This document shows positions 1 through 7,113 of a stretch of DNA of 20,071 bases, in pieces (the first letter of the stretch is position 1; each line of letters opens with the position of its first letter). The stretch spans positions 1 to 20,071 of the forward strand of contig DATKDU010000051.1 in assembly GCA_035512595.1 (NCBI GenBank), written 5' to 3'. Under the pieces are notes generated by a model, which was not told the DNA's origin, did no database searches, and saw only the letters and a program-made list of their open reading frames with translations. This DNA comes from DATKDU01 sp035512595. GTDB taxonomy: Bacteria; Planctomycetota; Planctomycetia; Pirellulales; Pirellulaceae. A program made the translations under genes and the position numbers.

Positions 1-266
1 CTCCGGTCGCTGCGCTCCCTGCGCTACGCAGTCCAACCCCACGGCGAATTACGTAACCCCCTAGGGGACATTTCTACCTGCGCCAAACAGGGGACATTTC
101 TAATGGTTTACAACAATGCGCCAAGGAAAAACCATTGACAAGTTCCAGGCCGCCAGTTAGTTTGCGCCGTAGCCTCATTCTATCTTCCGGCGCGCCAGAT
201 TTGTCTCCCCTTCGTCGCGCGTTGTGACGTCCGGACAAGACCGGTGCGCACCCGTTCTGGTGGACC
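1..266. other. Non-coding left edge with IS-end-like repeats
   Basis: I find no credible gene in this stretch. It holds two copies of a 14-bp direct repeat (listed separately), and beyond them sequence with no recognised feature up to the DUF1559 gene. A TTGACA hexamer sits at 135-140, but no convincing -10 lies 16-18 bp downstream, so I do not call a promoter. The first 50 bases could be the tail of an element lying outside the window. Confidence 0.5.
63..102. repeat. Two direct 14-bp repeats, likely insertion sequence end
   Basis: The 14-mer aggggacatttcta occurs at 63-76 and again at 89-102, in the same orientation and 26 bp apart. Multiple short direct repeats of this kind are typical of transposase-binding ends of some IS families (IS21/IS481-like ends come to mind). 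No transposase is visible in the window, so this may be the end of an element to the left or a remnant. The repeat is seen directly; the IS assignment is inference. Confidence 0.5.
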
Positions 267-1274
267 ATGAACAATCTCTTTCCTCTTCGTCGCCGATCCG
301 GTTTTACGCTGGTTGAGCTGTTGGTGGTCATCGCCATCATAGGCATCCTGGTGGCCTTGCTCTTGCCTGCGGTTCAGTTCGCACGCGAAGCAGCGCGGCG
401 GATGTATTGCAGCAACAACCTGCGTCAACTGGGGCTGGCGCTGCACAACTACCACGATACGAGCAAGTCGTTTCCCGCGGCCTGGTCCTATTCCTTGAAT
501 CCGGTGAACATCCAGGCCTGGGGGACCTGCATCCTGCCGCAAATCGAGCAGCAAGGTCTGTACGACAAGTTCAACTTCAACGTGCCTGCCGCGGACCAAT
601 TCGGCGTCATCGGCCAGCAGAATATCGCGGTGATTTCCACCGTTCTGCCGACGTTCAATTGCCCGTCGTTCGGCGGGAAGCGGACGGTCTATAGCGGCCT
701 GCTTCCGGCTGGCGCGTTGCCGGGCGTGCCGACCTTGACCTGGCGGGCCGCGCCTTCGGACTATTGCGTGACAACCGGTGTACTCGGCGTTTATGCGAGC
801 ATCGCGTATGCCAACGTCGGCGGGAGCGGCGGAAATCGCGAAGGGGCCATCCAGCCGGTGGTGGCCGGCACCGGCGGCGGAACCCTGGCGGACATCCACG
901 ACGGCACGTCCAATACGATCCTGCTGGGGGAGCGTACCGGCGGCTCAGTCATCTTCTCCAAACGGACGCAAATAATCATTCCTTCCCCCTTCGAGCAACT
1001 CAATGGGGGCGGCTGGGGAGATGGACTGAACGGGGAGCATTGGCTGGGGGGAACTCTGTATAGCGGTCTGCCGGTCCCGTTTCAGCAGGGGCCTTGTGGA
1101 ATCAATTGCACCAACCTGCGCGGCTACGGCTATCACTCGTTCCATCCCAACGGGGCACAGTTCCTGATGGCCGACGGCAAGGTGAGCTTCATCAACCTGG
1201 CCGCTCCGCAGTACATCCTGGCCAGTCAAATCACGCGGCGCAAGGGAGAAGGCGTATCGCAGATCGACCAGTGA
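267..1274 (+). CDS. DUF1559 domain protein with type IV prepilin leader
   Basis: 335 residues. The N-terminus is a classic class III (prepilin) signal: a basic stretch, then cleavage expected between Gly12 and Phe13, giving mature FTLVE with Glu at +5, followed by a ~20-residue hydrophobic helix. Prepilin peptidase should process and N-methylate it, and the helix would hold it in the membrane or assemble it into a pseudopilin-like fibre. The body has the planctomycete DUF1559 hallmarks: CSNNLRQLGLALHNYHD after the helix, DGTSNTILLGER in the middle, and a late FHPNGAQFLMADGKVSFIN, the H-x9-DG type end motif. These proteins are hugely expanded in planctomycetes and their roles are mostly unknown. 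The start has a weak GGTGGA just upstream. A lipoprotein gene follows 73 bp later on the same strand, a frequent pairing. Confidence 0.93.
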   Translation: MNNLFPLRRRSGFTLVELLVVIAIIGILVALLLPAVQFAREAARRMYCSNNLRQLGLALHNYHDTSKSFPAAWSYSLNPVNIQAWGTCILPQIEQQGLYDKFNFNVPAADQFGVIGQQNIAVISTVLPTFNCPSFGGKRTVYSGLLPAGALPGVPTLTWRAAPSDYCVTTGVLGVYASIAYANVGGSGGNREGAIQPVVAGTGGGTLADIHDGTSNTILLGERTGGSVIFSKRTQIIIPSPFEQLNGGGWGDGLNGEHWLGGTLYSGLPVPFQQGPCGINCTNLRGYGYHSFHPNGAQFLMADGKVSFINLAAPQYILASQITRRKGEGVSQIDQ

Positions 1275-1347
1275 TTTCGCGCCAGGCGCTTCGCGGGGAC
1301 GCCGTTTGCCGCTGAAGCCAACAATTGACCTGGAGTACGATTCCATC

Positions 1348-1785
1348 ATGAGCCGGATGCTGGTTGTGTGGTGTGCCGCGCTGTTGCTGGGAACAGGACA
1401 TGGCTGCAAAAGCCGCAATGCCGACTGGAAGCCGACGCATCCGGTCAGCGGCACTCTGTTCGTGGACGGCACTCCGGCGGAGGGAGTCCAGATCACGCTG
1501 AACGACCTGGCCGGCATCGATAAGAACCAGCCCACAATCTCTCAAGCCTTCACCGACAAGGAAGGGAAGTTCACTCTCTCCACCTACGAGCAAGGGGACG
1601 GAGTGCCGGAAGGAGAGTACGTGCTCACCTTCTTGTGGGGCCAGATCAACCCGCTGTCGATGCAATTCGGCGGTCCAGACAAGCTCAAGGAGCGGTACGT
1701 CGATCCGGCCAAATCGACGTTCAAGGTCAAAGTCGAGAAGGGAAAGCCGGTCGATCTGGGGCGCATCGAATTGACGACGAAGTAG
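1348..1785 (+). CDS. Small transthyretin-like lipoprotein
   Basis: 145 residues from ATG 1348. An in-frame start at 1306 would add 14 residues in front of the signal peptide and is less likely. The N-terminus is a lipoprotein signal: MSRMLVVWCAALLLGTGHGC, with Cys20 as the probable lipidated residue. The mature part begins with HPVSGTLFVDGTPAEGVQITL, the pattern of carboxypeptidase-regulatory/transthyretin-like beta-sandwich domains (VxGxVxxxGxPxxGxxV). It also contains FTDKEGKFTLSTYEQGDGVPEGEYVLTF, again typical of that fold, and ends with a Lys-rich strand. Such lipoproteins commonly sit directly behind DUF1559 genes in planctomycetes. A joint role with that pseudopilin-like protein is plausible but unproven. 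TGGAG lies 12 nt upstream of the start, a longish spacing. It converges with the gene at 1818. Confidence 0.85.
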   Translation: MSRMLVVWCAALLLGTGHGCKSRNADWKPTHPVSGTLFVDGTPAEGVQITLNDLAGIDKNQPTISQAFTDKEGKFTLSTYEQGDGVPEGEYVLTFLWGQINPLSMQFGGPDKLKERYVDPAKSTFKVKVEKGKPVDLGRIELTTK

Positions 1786-1817
1786 GGCCGAACGGGAAGT
1801 GAAAACCTGCTGCTTCG

Positions 1818-2663
1818 TCAATCGCCGAGCGGCGGAATCTTCCTCTCGCCATAAAACTTCGCCAGGTCGATACCGCTTTGGCGGCTTTCTTCTTCCAACA
1901 GCTTGATCCGCGTCTCCAGCCGGTCGAGCCGCTGCACGATCTGCGGCAAAAGGCTCTGCGTTTCGTCGGGTTTCTTCGGCCGCGGGACGATCGGATACCC
2001 CAAATGCCGCTGGAGGGCCGCGAAGAGATAGAGCGGGTCCTTGCGGCGGTTGGCCCAGGCGATCATCCCTTCCTTCTCGCCGAAGAGGATCGGCGCTTCC
2101 GGCGGGGGCGGCTGGCCGCCGCGGGGGGTGCGCCGCGTCTGGTAATGCTGGCTGCGGACGAAGATCATGTCGGCGAAATCGACCAGGCCGATCTGCCGCC
2201 GGACGGTGAGGATCCACTCCTTCCAGTCGGCATTGAAAATCGAATCCTGCGCCATCGCGCCGAGCCCCGGATCGTACTTGAGCCGGTTGCGGCAGAGGCA
2301 CTCGAACTGGTACACGAAGATTCCCTGGGGCGTGCCCCCTTTGGAGCGGTATTCCGCTTCGTGCTTCAGGATTTCGACGGCAATCCGCATGTCGAATCGG
2401 CCGCGTTCCGCTTCCGCCTCCTGGACGACGTACGTCTGAAAGGGGGAAAAATAGTGCGGCAGGCGGGCCATCGCAGTGGACATCGTCCCGGCGTGGCGGA
2501 TTTCCGCCAGCATGAAGTCGATCGCCATCGGCAGCCGCGTCGTGGACAACAGCTCCTGGCGGATTTGCTCGAGCAGATCCTGGATCGGCATATTCTCCGG
2601 CAGCCGCTCGCCGAGCGCCCGGTAGAAGTGCGATTGTTCGACGTATTCTTCGGAGGGGAGCAT
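1818..2663 (-). CDS. Uncharacterised protein with C-terminal coiled coil
   Basis: 281 residues from the ATG at 2663. The open frame runs 53 codons further upstream, but that extension only translates a palindromic repeat and is not credible. No signal peptide or membrane segment is visible, so it is probably cytoplasmic. Residues 1-120 look alpha-helical (SHFYRALGERLPENMPIQDLLEQI and so on). Around 120-175 there is a compact block with two cysteines (FECLCRNRLKYDP) and conserved-looking aromatics, then a Pro-rich linker at 180-192. Residues about 240-262 form a short heptad-like coiled coil (QIVQRLDRLETRIKLLEEES). I do not recognise a family. It is divergent from ribBA, with 161 bp between the starts, and no clear ribosome binding site precedes the start. 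Confidence 0.75.
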   Translation of the reverse strand: MLPSEEYVEQSHFYRALGERLPENMPIQDLLEQIRQELLSTTRLPMAIDFMLAEIRHAGTMSTAMARLPHYFSPFQTYVVQEAEAERGRFDMRIAVEILKHEAEYRSKGGTPQGIFVYQFECLCRNRLKYDPGLGAMAQDSIFNADWKEWILTVRRQIGLVDFADMIFVRSQHYQTRRTPRGGQPPPPEAPILFGEKEGMIAWANRRKDPLYLFAALQRHLGYPIVPRPKKPDETQSLLPQIVQRLDRLETRIKLLEEESRQSGIDLAKFYGERKIPPLGD

Positions 2664-2678
2664 GGGGTTCAGGGAAGT

Positions 2679-2762
2679 GTGCGGGTGTGGGGGTTTGAGG
2701 GTCTGCGGGTGTCGCGCCGTAATCTCTGGTACCCTCATACCCTCATACTCGCACACCCGCAC
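2679..2762. repeat. 32-bp-arm imperfect inverted repeat
   Basis: Arms at 2679-2710 and 2731-2762 are reverse complements at 27 of 32 positions, with the outer 11 bp perfect (gtgcgggtgtg / cacacccgcac) and a 20-bp loop. It lies between the divergent genes at 1818-2663 and ribBA. Each arm is itself built from repeated G-rich units (tgagggt, gcgggt). It could fold as a cruciform or hairpin. It could be a dispersed repeat or a bidirectional regulatory site, and the sequence does not tell which. Confidence 0.75.
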
Positions 2763-2779
2763 GTTTGACGATCCATGCC

Positions 2780-2785
2780 TATAAT
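2780..2785 (+). promoter_or_regulatory. Candidate -10 box for ribBA
   Basis: A perfect TATAAT sits 39 nt upstream of the GTG 2825 start. No -35 hexamer lies at 16-18 bp. The TTGACG at 2765 is only 9 bp away, too close to be its partner. If used, transcription would begin near 2792, downstream of the alternative TTG start at 2765, which supports the GTG start. Confidence 0.4.
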
Positions 2786-2824
2786 AACGCTGCGAGTTGC
2801 CGGTCGCACAATTGGAGCGCAAAA

Positions 2825-4030
2825 GTGTCCCGCGAGTTCTCGAAAGTCCAAGACGCCGTCGATGCTCTGGCCCGCGGCGAAGTGATCATCGTCGTCGATG
2901 CCGAGGACCGCGAGAACGAAGGGGATTTTATCTGTGCCGCGGAGAAGGCGACGGTCGAGTCGATCAACTTTTTGATCTCCGGCCGGGGGGAGTTTTGCGT
3001 TCCAATCCTGCCGGACACGGCCCACCGGCTGGAGCTTTCGCCGATCGTCGAATCCAACACGGCCCCCTTGCAGACCAGCTTCCTCACGCCGATCGATCAC
3101 CGCACGATCCGCACCGGCATCACGGCCGAGGAACGCTGGCGGACCGTGCATGAAATGGCCAACCCGCAGTCCACGGCAGATGATTTTCTCCGTCCGGGGC
3201 ACGTTCACCCGCTGCTGGCCAAGGAGGGGGGCGTCCTCCGCCGCGCGGGACACACCGAGGCGACCGTCGATCTGTGCCGCATGGCGGGGCTCGCGCCGGT
3301 CGGCGTCCTGTGCGAAATCCTCGACGACGGCGGCAACCGTGCATCGCGCGATCAGCTTCACGCCCTGGCGCGAAAGCATCGGTTGAAGATCATCTCGATC
3401 GAGCAGCTCATCGCCCACCGCCGCGTCAGCGAGAAGCTGGTCAGCCGCATTGACCAGGCGAACATGCCGACCGATAAGTACGGCGAGTGGACGCTCATTA
3501 TCTACGAAGTCAAATACGAAAACCAGAATCCGATCGCACTCGTGAAAGGGGAACCCGACCAGGTCGAGGCCCCCTTCGTCCGGCTGCACTCCTCCTGCTT
3601 CACCGGCGACGTGCTCGGATCGCTCCGCTGTGACTGCGGAACCCAGCTCCACCAGGCGATGGCGATGATCGCCCAGGCCGGGACCGGGGCGATTGTCTAT
3701 CTTCCCCAGGAAGGCCGCGGCATCGGCCTGACCGCTAAAATCAGAGCCTACGCACTTCAAGAGAAGGGGCTCGACACGGTTGAGGCCAACCACGCCCTGG
3801 GCTTCAAAGCCGACATTCGGGACTACGGCGTCGGCATTCAGATCCTCAAGGACCTCGGCCTCTCGAAAGTACGGTTGCTGACCAATAACCCCAAGAAAAC
3901 CGACGCCTTCATCTACGGCGGCTTCAACCTGGAGGTCGTCGATCAAGTGCCGCTCGTCTCGCCGTCGAATCCGCACAACGTCGCCTACCTGGCGACCAAG
4001 CGGGACAAGCTGGGTCACAAGCTGCCGTAG
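2825..4030 (+). CDS. ribBA: Bifunctional DHBP synthase / GTP cyclohydrolase II
   Basis: 401 residues. The N-terminal half is RibB: DAEDRENEGDF is the acidic metal and substrate loop, and RRAGHTEATVDL carries the catalytic His-Thr-Glu. It makes 3,4-dihydroxy-2-butanone 4-phosphate from ribulose 5-phosphate. The C-terminal half is GTP cyclohydrolase II: RLHSSCFTGDVLGSLRCDCG supplies the three zinc cysteines, followed by QEGRGIGL and the LLTNNPKKTDA region. It opens GTP to start riboflavin synthesis. Both halves look intact and of normal length. I chose GTG 2825 because GGAG lies at 2814-2817 with 7-nt spacing and the family begins right at this point. An in-frame TTG at 2765 would add 20 unconserved residues. 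It appears to be a single-gene unit. No FMN riboswitch can be seen in the short leader. Confidence 0.96.
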   Translation: MSREFSKVQDAVDALARGEVIIVVDAEDRENEGDFICAAEKATVESINFLISGRGEFCVPILPDTAHRLELSPIVESNTAPLQTSFLTPIDHRTIRTGITAEERWRTVHEMANPQSTADDFLRPGHVHPLLAKEGGVLRRAGHTEATVDLCRMAGLAPVGVLCEILDDGGNRASRDQLHALARKHRLKIISIEQLIAHRRVSEKLVSRIDQANMPTDKYGEWTLIIYEVKYENQNPIALVKGEPDQVEAPFVRLHSSCFTGDVLGSLRCDCGTQLHQAMAMIAQAGTGAIVYLPQEGRGIGLTAKIRAYALQEKGLDTVEANHALGFKADIRDYGVGIQILKDLGLSKVRLLTNNPKKTDAFIYGGFNLEVVDQVPLVSPSNPHNVAYLATKRDKLGHKLP

Positions 4031-4063
4031 GACAGGTTTTCAACTGGTGTCCTCCTGCGCAGG

Positions 4064-5527
4064 CTATTTCGACGCGGTTGTCGCCTCCGCGACCCGCCGC
4101 CTGAGCGCCTCCATCAGCACCGGGGCCACATCGGGGCCGCAACTGTTGATCTCGCCGTATTGCGGCTGCTCGCGGCCGTAAGCATAGGGCGGCGTTTTGT
4201 CCCATTGTCGTTTGGGAATGATGTAGCCCACCTCGTCATTCGCCAGACCAAAGAGCATCCACTTGGGTCCGGGCATCAGGCTTTCGACGCTCGGCTCCAG
4301 AGGCGCATCCGGGAAATCCGCCCCCGGATCAGCCGGCTCCTGGTATTTGCCGTAGACCAGCTCGGGATAAATCTCGCCGGGAATGCAGGCCACGTGCAAT
4401 TCTCCCAGCCGCAGGTAGGCGACCTCGCTTTGCACCGCGGTCGGCTTGTCCGCGTTGTCGCCGACGATCGGCTCGCCGGGCTGTTCGAAGTCGCCGGTCC
4501 ATACCAGACCGTCCCGCTGGAGCACGCCGGCCACGCGCGCCGCACGGTACAGCACGTTCGTCAGCGGCACGGCAATCGGCCGCGCCGAAACGACGAACGG
4601 GGATAATTCGATCGGCTGGGCCGCATCGACCGCTTTGGCTGCGAGTGCCGCGACTTCTTCGCCGTAGACGCGGGCGTATTCGTAGTCCCCTTCCCGGAGC
4701 TCGTTGCCGGCGGCGTCCTTGATCCGTCCGCCGCGCGGCGGGGCCATCAGGCCGCCGACCGCGCCGGTCATGTAGACGATCGGGCAGTTGTATTTTTTCC
4801 GCAGTGCCTCCACGGTTGCCCATGGAAAGTCGGCCGTCACGAGCTGGTTGCGTGGGCCGAGGGCTTCGGGATGGCAGTTCCACTGGACGAGAATGCCGGC
4901 GGGCGTTTTTTCCGTCGCTATCCTTTCCTTCGCTTGCGCTTCAGGCTTGTGGAGCGAGTCAAACCGCAGCACCCGCAGCACCCCGTCTTTGACGATCGGC
5001 TGGCGGCTGTCCCCCAGCAGCGACTCGTCCTCGGCCGTGCCGTAGGCGGCAGTCACCGGCGTGAGTGACTGGCTCGCCTTCTCGACCGCCTGCACGACGC
5101 GCTCGACGACGAGGGCGATATAGTCGTCATCCACGCCGCGGTGAAATGCTGTGCGGCCCCAGATGCCAATGACGTCGGGGCCCTCGTGGTTGTGGGTGCT
5201 CGACACCATCACATACTTGAACCCCGGCAGTTTGGCGCGAATCTGCTGCACGGCCGGATATTGCAGCCCGACCAGATCGACCGAAACGAGGGCGATCCGG
5301 TCGTCGCCGTGTTTCAATACGACGCAGCGGCACAAGAGCGGATCGTGAACCCCCTTGGCGCGGCGGCCCATGCCGTATCCGGCCAGCCAGACGGGGCGTT
5401 TGCTGGTCACATCGGGCGTGATGTCGGTTTCAGCAAAGCCGGCTTCGATGGCCAGCGTCGGCGTCAAGCCGGCGGCAGTCAGCAACAGAATCAACGCCAG
5501 ACAGCTATGGACCAGTCCCCTCGTCAT
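4064..5527 (-). CDS. Secreted neutral/alkaline ceramidase-like protein 1
   Basis: 487 residues with a Sec signal peptide (hydrophobic core about 8-25, cleavage likely after TLA at 26). The mature start AGFAETDITPD is the usual opening of the neutral/alkaline non-lysosomal ceramidase N-terminal fold. Further family marks are STHNHEGPD (110-118), NCHPEALG (His219) and TADFPW (231-236), which fit the zinc-histidine sites, GAVGG (255-259), and CIPGEIYPELV, where the glutamate is a plausible metal ligand. The substrate is unknown; many bacterial relatives are assigned to ceramide only by homology. Residues about 191-210 (HKPEAQAKERIATEKTP) look inserted relative to the fold. The start is supported by GGGAGG at 5535-5540 with 7-nt spacing. 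It converges with ribBA and is divergent from the DUF1080 gene. A second family member lies at 8582. Confidence 0.9.
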   Translation of the reverse strand: MTRGLVHSCLALILLLTAAGLTPTLAIEAGFAETDITPDVTSKRPVWLAGYGMGRRAKGVHDPLLCRCVVLKHGDDRIALVSVDLVGLQYPAVQQIRAKLPGFKYVMVSSTHNHEGPDVIGIWGRTAFHRGVDDDYIALVVERVVQAVEKASQSLTPVTAAYGTAEDESLLGDSRQPIVKDGVLRVLRFDSLHKPEAQAKERIATEKTPAGILVQWNCHPEALGPRNQLVTADFPWATVEALRKKYNCPIVYMTGAVGGLMAPPRGGRIKDAAGNELREGDYEYARVYGEEVAALAAKAVDAAQPIELSPFVVSARPIAVPLTNVLYRAARVAGVLQRDGLVWTGDFEQPGEPIVGDNADKPTAVQSEVAYLRLGELHVACIPGEIYPELVYGKYQEPADPGADFPDAPLEPSVESLMPGPKWMLFGLANDEVGYIIPKRQWDKTPPYAYGREQPQYGEINSCGPDVAPVLMEALRRRVAEATTASK

Positions 5528-5562
5528 GCCTCTTCCTCCCGGTTGCGGTTCCCAGCGGCATT

Positions 5563-5568
5563 AGTATA
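5563..5568 (-). promoter_or_regulatory. Candidate -10 box for ceramidase-like gene 1
   Basis: On the minus strand this reads TATACT, 35 nt upstream of the ATG at 5527. No convincing -35 is seen. The same hexamer precedes the large membrane-protein gene at 14925-14930. Confidence 0.3.
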
Positions 5569-5579
5569 GCCGCCAAAAG

Positions 5580-5651
5580 GGGTCGGGAGTCGAATCGGGC
5601 CGCCGTCCATTGCTAAAAGGAGAATCTTCGGCCCGAATCGACTCTCGGCCC
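5580..5651. repeat. 23-bp-arm inverted repeat between divergent genes
   Basis: Arms at 5580-5602 and 5629-5651 pair with three mismatches around a 26-bp loop. The inner 16 bp (gagtcgaatcgggccg against cggcccgaatcgactc) differ at one position. It sits between the ceramidase-like gene (-) and the DUF1080 gene (+). The composition (gtcgggagtcga) resembles intergenic repeat text that I associate with Pirellulales genomes, from memory and unverified. It may be a dispersed palindromic repeat rather than a terminator, since both neighbours are transcribed away from it. Confidence 0.7.
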
Positions 5652-5720
5652 GCTGAATGTCATACTGTCAGCCGGCTGTGAATGTACCAGTGATGCTGTT
5701 TCCTCTCCAGGAGTTTTCTT

Positions 5721-6452
5721 ATGGGTCGTCTCATGACCAGCGGCTTGATGATGGTGTTGGTACTGACGGGACTGATCGCGACTCCGCGGACCGATGCGGC
5801 CGATGAGGAGAACTGGGCGGCGACCGTCAAATTTCCAGACGGCGAAAAGCCGGTCAAGCTGTTCGACGGTAAATCTTTCGAGGGGTGGGAAGGAAATACG
5901 GGCGAGGGGGGAACGCCCAAGTACTTCACCATCAAGGACGGCGTGATCATCGCCCGCAACGAGCAGGAAAACGCTCCCAAGGTGAGCAACTACCTGCTGA
6001 CCAAGAAGCCGTACCGCAATTTCCGGCTGCTGCTGGAAGGAAAGCTGGTCGAGTCGAAAATGCACTCCGGAGTCGCCATCTGGGGGAAGAAGTTCGAGAA
6101 GGACGGCGAGAAGAATTCGTACCAGGGGCACCTGGTCATGTTCCCGTCCGACTGGGGCTTCTACGACCTCTATCGCCGCAACAGCATCTACCGGGACGAC
6201 GGCCGGGCCAAGAAGGCGGACAACGGCGGCTGGAACAAGATGGAGATCCTGGCCGTGGGAAACCGCATCCAGCTCGCGGTCAATGGCCAACTCGTCGCCG
6301 ACTGGAGCGATCCCAAGCCGGAACTGTGCGAGGCCGGCCCGATCGGCCTCCAGCTTCACAGCAACACCGTGCCGCAGGAGGTTCACTTTCGCGGGCTGAT
6401 CTTGAGCGAGGATCCGAAAAAAGAGGAGCTGATTACCGTGGAGGGGAAGTAG
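5721..6452 (+). CDS. Secreted DUF1080 / 3-keto-disaccharide hydrolase domain protein
   Basis: 243 residues. A Sec signal peptide covers about 1-26 (basic start, hydrophobic LMMVLVLTGLIA, cleavage near DAA). The mature protein is one DUF1080 jelly-roll domain. KLFDGKSFEGWEG is the diagnostic opening, with FTIKDGVIIARNE, YLLTKKPYRNFRLLLEGK and HSGVAIWG following in the usual order. Near the end come GGWNKMEILAVGNRIQLAVNG and IGLQLHSNTVPQEVHFRGL. Some members hydrolyse 3-keto-glycosides and many planctomycete copies are uncharacterised, so the exact substrate is open. The start is well set by AGGAG at 5709-5713 with 7-nt spacing. The gene at 6471 follows after 18 bp and may be co-transcribed. 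Confidence 0.93.
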   Translation: MGRLMTSGLMMVLVLTGLIATPRTDAADEENWAATVKFPDGEKPVKLFDGKSFEGWEGNTGEGGTPKYFTIKDGVIIARNEQENAPKVSNYLLTKKPYRNFRLLLEGKLVESKMHSGVAIWGKKFEKDGEKNSYQGHLVMFPSDWGFYDLYRRNSIYRDDGRAKKADNGGWNKMEILAVGNRIQLAVNGQLVADWSDPKPELCEAGPIGLQLHSNTVPQEVHFRGLILSEDPKKEELITVEGK

Positions 6453-6470
6453 GGGCCAGACAGGTGGCAG

Positions 6471-7052
6471 ATGAGTTTTCTTGGCAGCCTCAGCGGTCAA
6501 CTATTGATGAGCGTCGTCTGCGGTTTGCTGGTGGCCGCAACGCCGCTGGGACTGCGGGAAATCGCGCTCATCGTTTGGATACTGTGTCTAGTCGCCGGAT
6601 GGCGGCAGCGCGATTCGCACGGCAATGGAAGCCGGATCAGCTCGTCTGTCCTGGCGGGATTGTCCGTGCTCGTGATGGGCGGAATATGTGTTGCGGCTTA
6701 CTACGCGCCATTCAAAACGAAGGATGAAGTGTTGAATCGTCGCATCGAGCTCCCCAAGACAGACTACACCTTGGCGGAGTTGCGTGAACCGTTTGACTTT
6801 GACCTGCCACCGCTTCCATTCCGGGCGTACTTCAACTTCCCGGATGCCGATGCGAACCGCATCATTCGCTTTTCGCAACGGGGTTTGACGATCCGCCAGT
6901 TCATTGACGCGATCGAAACGCAGTCTTCGCTTCGTCACCAGTTCCACAGTTGCGGGAATGGCCACACGATACTGACGGGTGAAGACTGCTGCTTTGGATT
7001 AAGCTTTTCCACCGGCCGGCAGATGCCAGGTGCGGTGGTCAAGGTAGAATAG
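6471..7052 (+). CDS. Small membrane protein of unknown function
   Basis: 193 residues. Three hydrophobic segments at about 8-25, 29-45 and 59-78 make the first 80 residues a membrane region, with a short basic loop (WRQRDSHGNGS) between the second and third. The remaining 110 residues are soluble and may lie outside the membrane. They include GLTIRQFIDAIETQSSLRH followed by CGNGHTIL, which loosely recalls the small STN-type fold of secretins and TonB receptors. That resemblance is weak. I do not recognise a family. The start is 18 bp after the DUF1080 stop, suggesting co-transcription. No strong ribosome binding site is evident (only GGTGGCAG just before the ATG). Confidence 0.7.
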   Translation: MSFLGSLSGQLLMSVVCGLLVAATPLGLREIALIVWILCLVAGWRQRDSHGNGSRISSSVLAGLSVLVMGGICVAAYYAPFKTKDEVLNRRIELPKTDYTLAELREPFDFDLPPLPFRAYFNFPDADANRIIRFSQRGLTIRQFIDAIETQSSLRHQFHSCGNGHTILTGEDCCFGLSFSTGRQMPGAVVKVE

Positions 7053-7113
7053 AATTTGACGGCGATAACCACGTCATGCTGCGCCACCCGCTGAGTTTCC
7101 TGGAGAACCGACA

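Noticed and set aside
135..163. TTGACA-led promoter for the DUF1559 gene
   Set aside because: The hexamer at 17 bp (tagttt) is a poor -10 and the gene starts over 100 bp further on, so I could not support it.
2765..2785. TTGACG plus TATAAT as a full promoter
   Set aside because: The spacing is only 9 bp, far from the 16-18 bp needed.
2664..2822. 53-residue N-terminal extension of the minus-strand unknown protein
   Set aside because: The extension would translate the palindromic repeat and has low-complexity Pro/His content. The ATG at 2663 is a better start.
2765..2824. TTG start for ribBA adding 20 residues
   Set aside because: The GTG at 2825 has GGAG at 7-nt spacing and matches the family start. 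A TATAAT lies between the two candidate starts.
2735..4018. 427-codon open frame on the minus strand
   Set aside because: It is the antisense shadow of ribBA, whose motifs are unmistakable on the plus strand.
5613..6500. 295-codon open frame on the minus strand
   Set aside because: It is antisense to the DUF1080 gene, which has a signal peptide, a strong ribosome binding site and family motifs.
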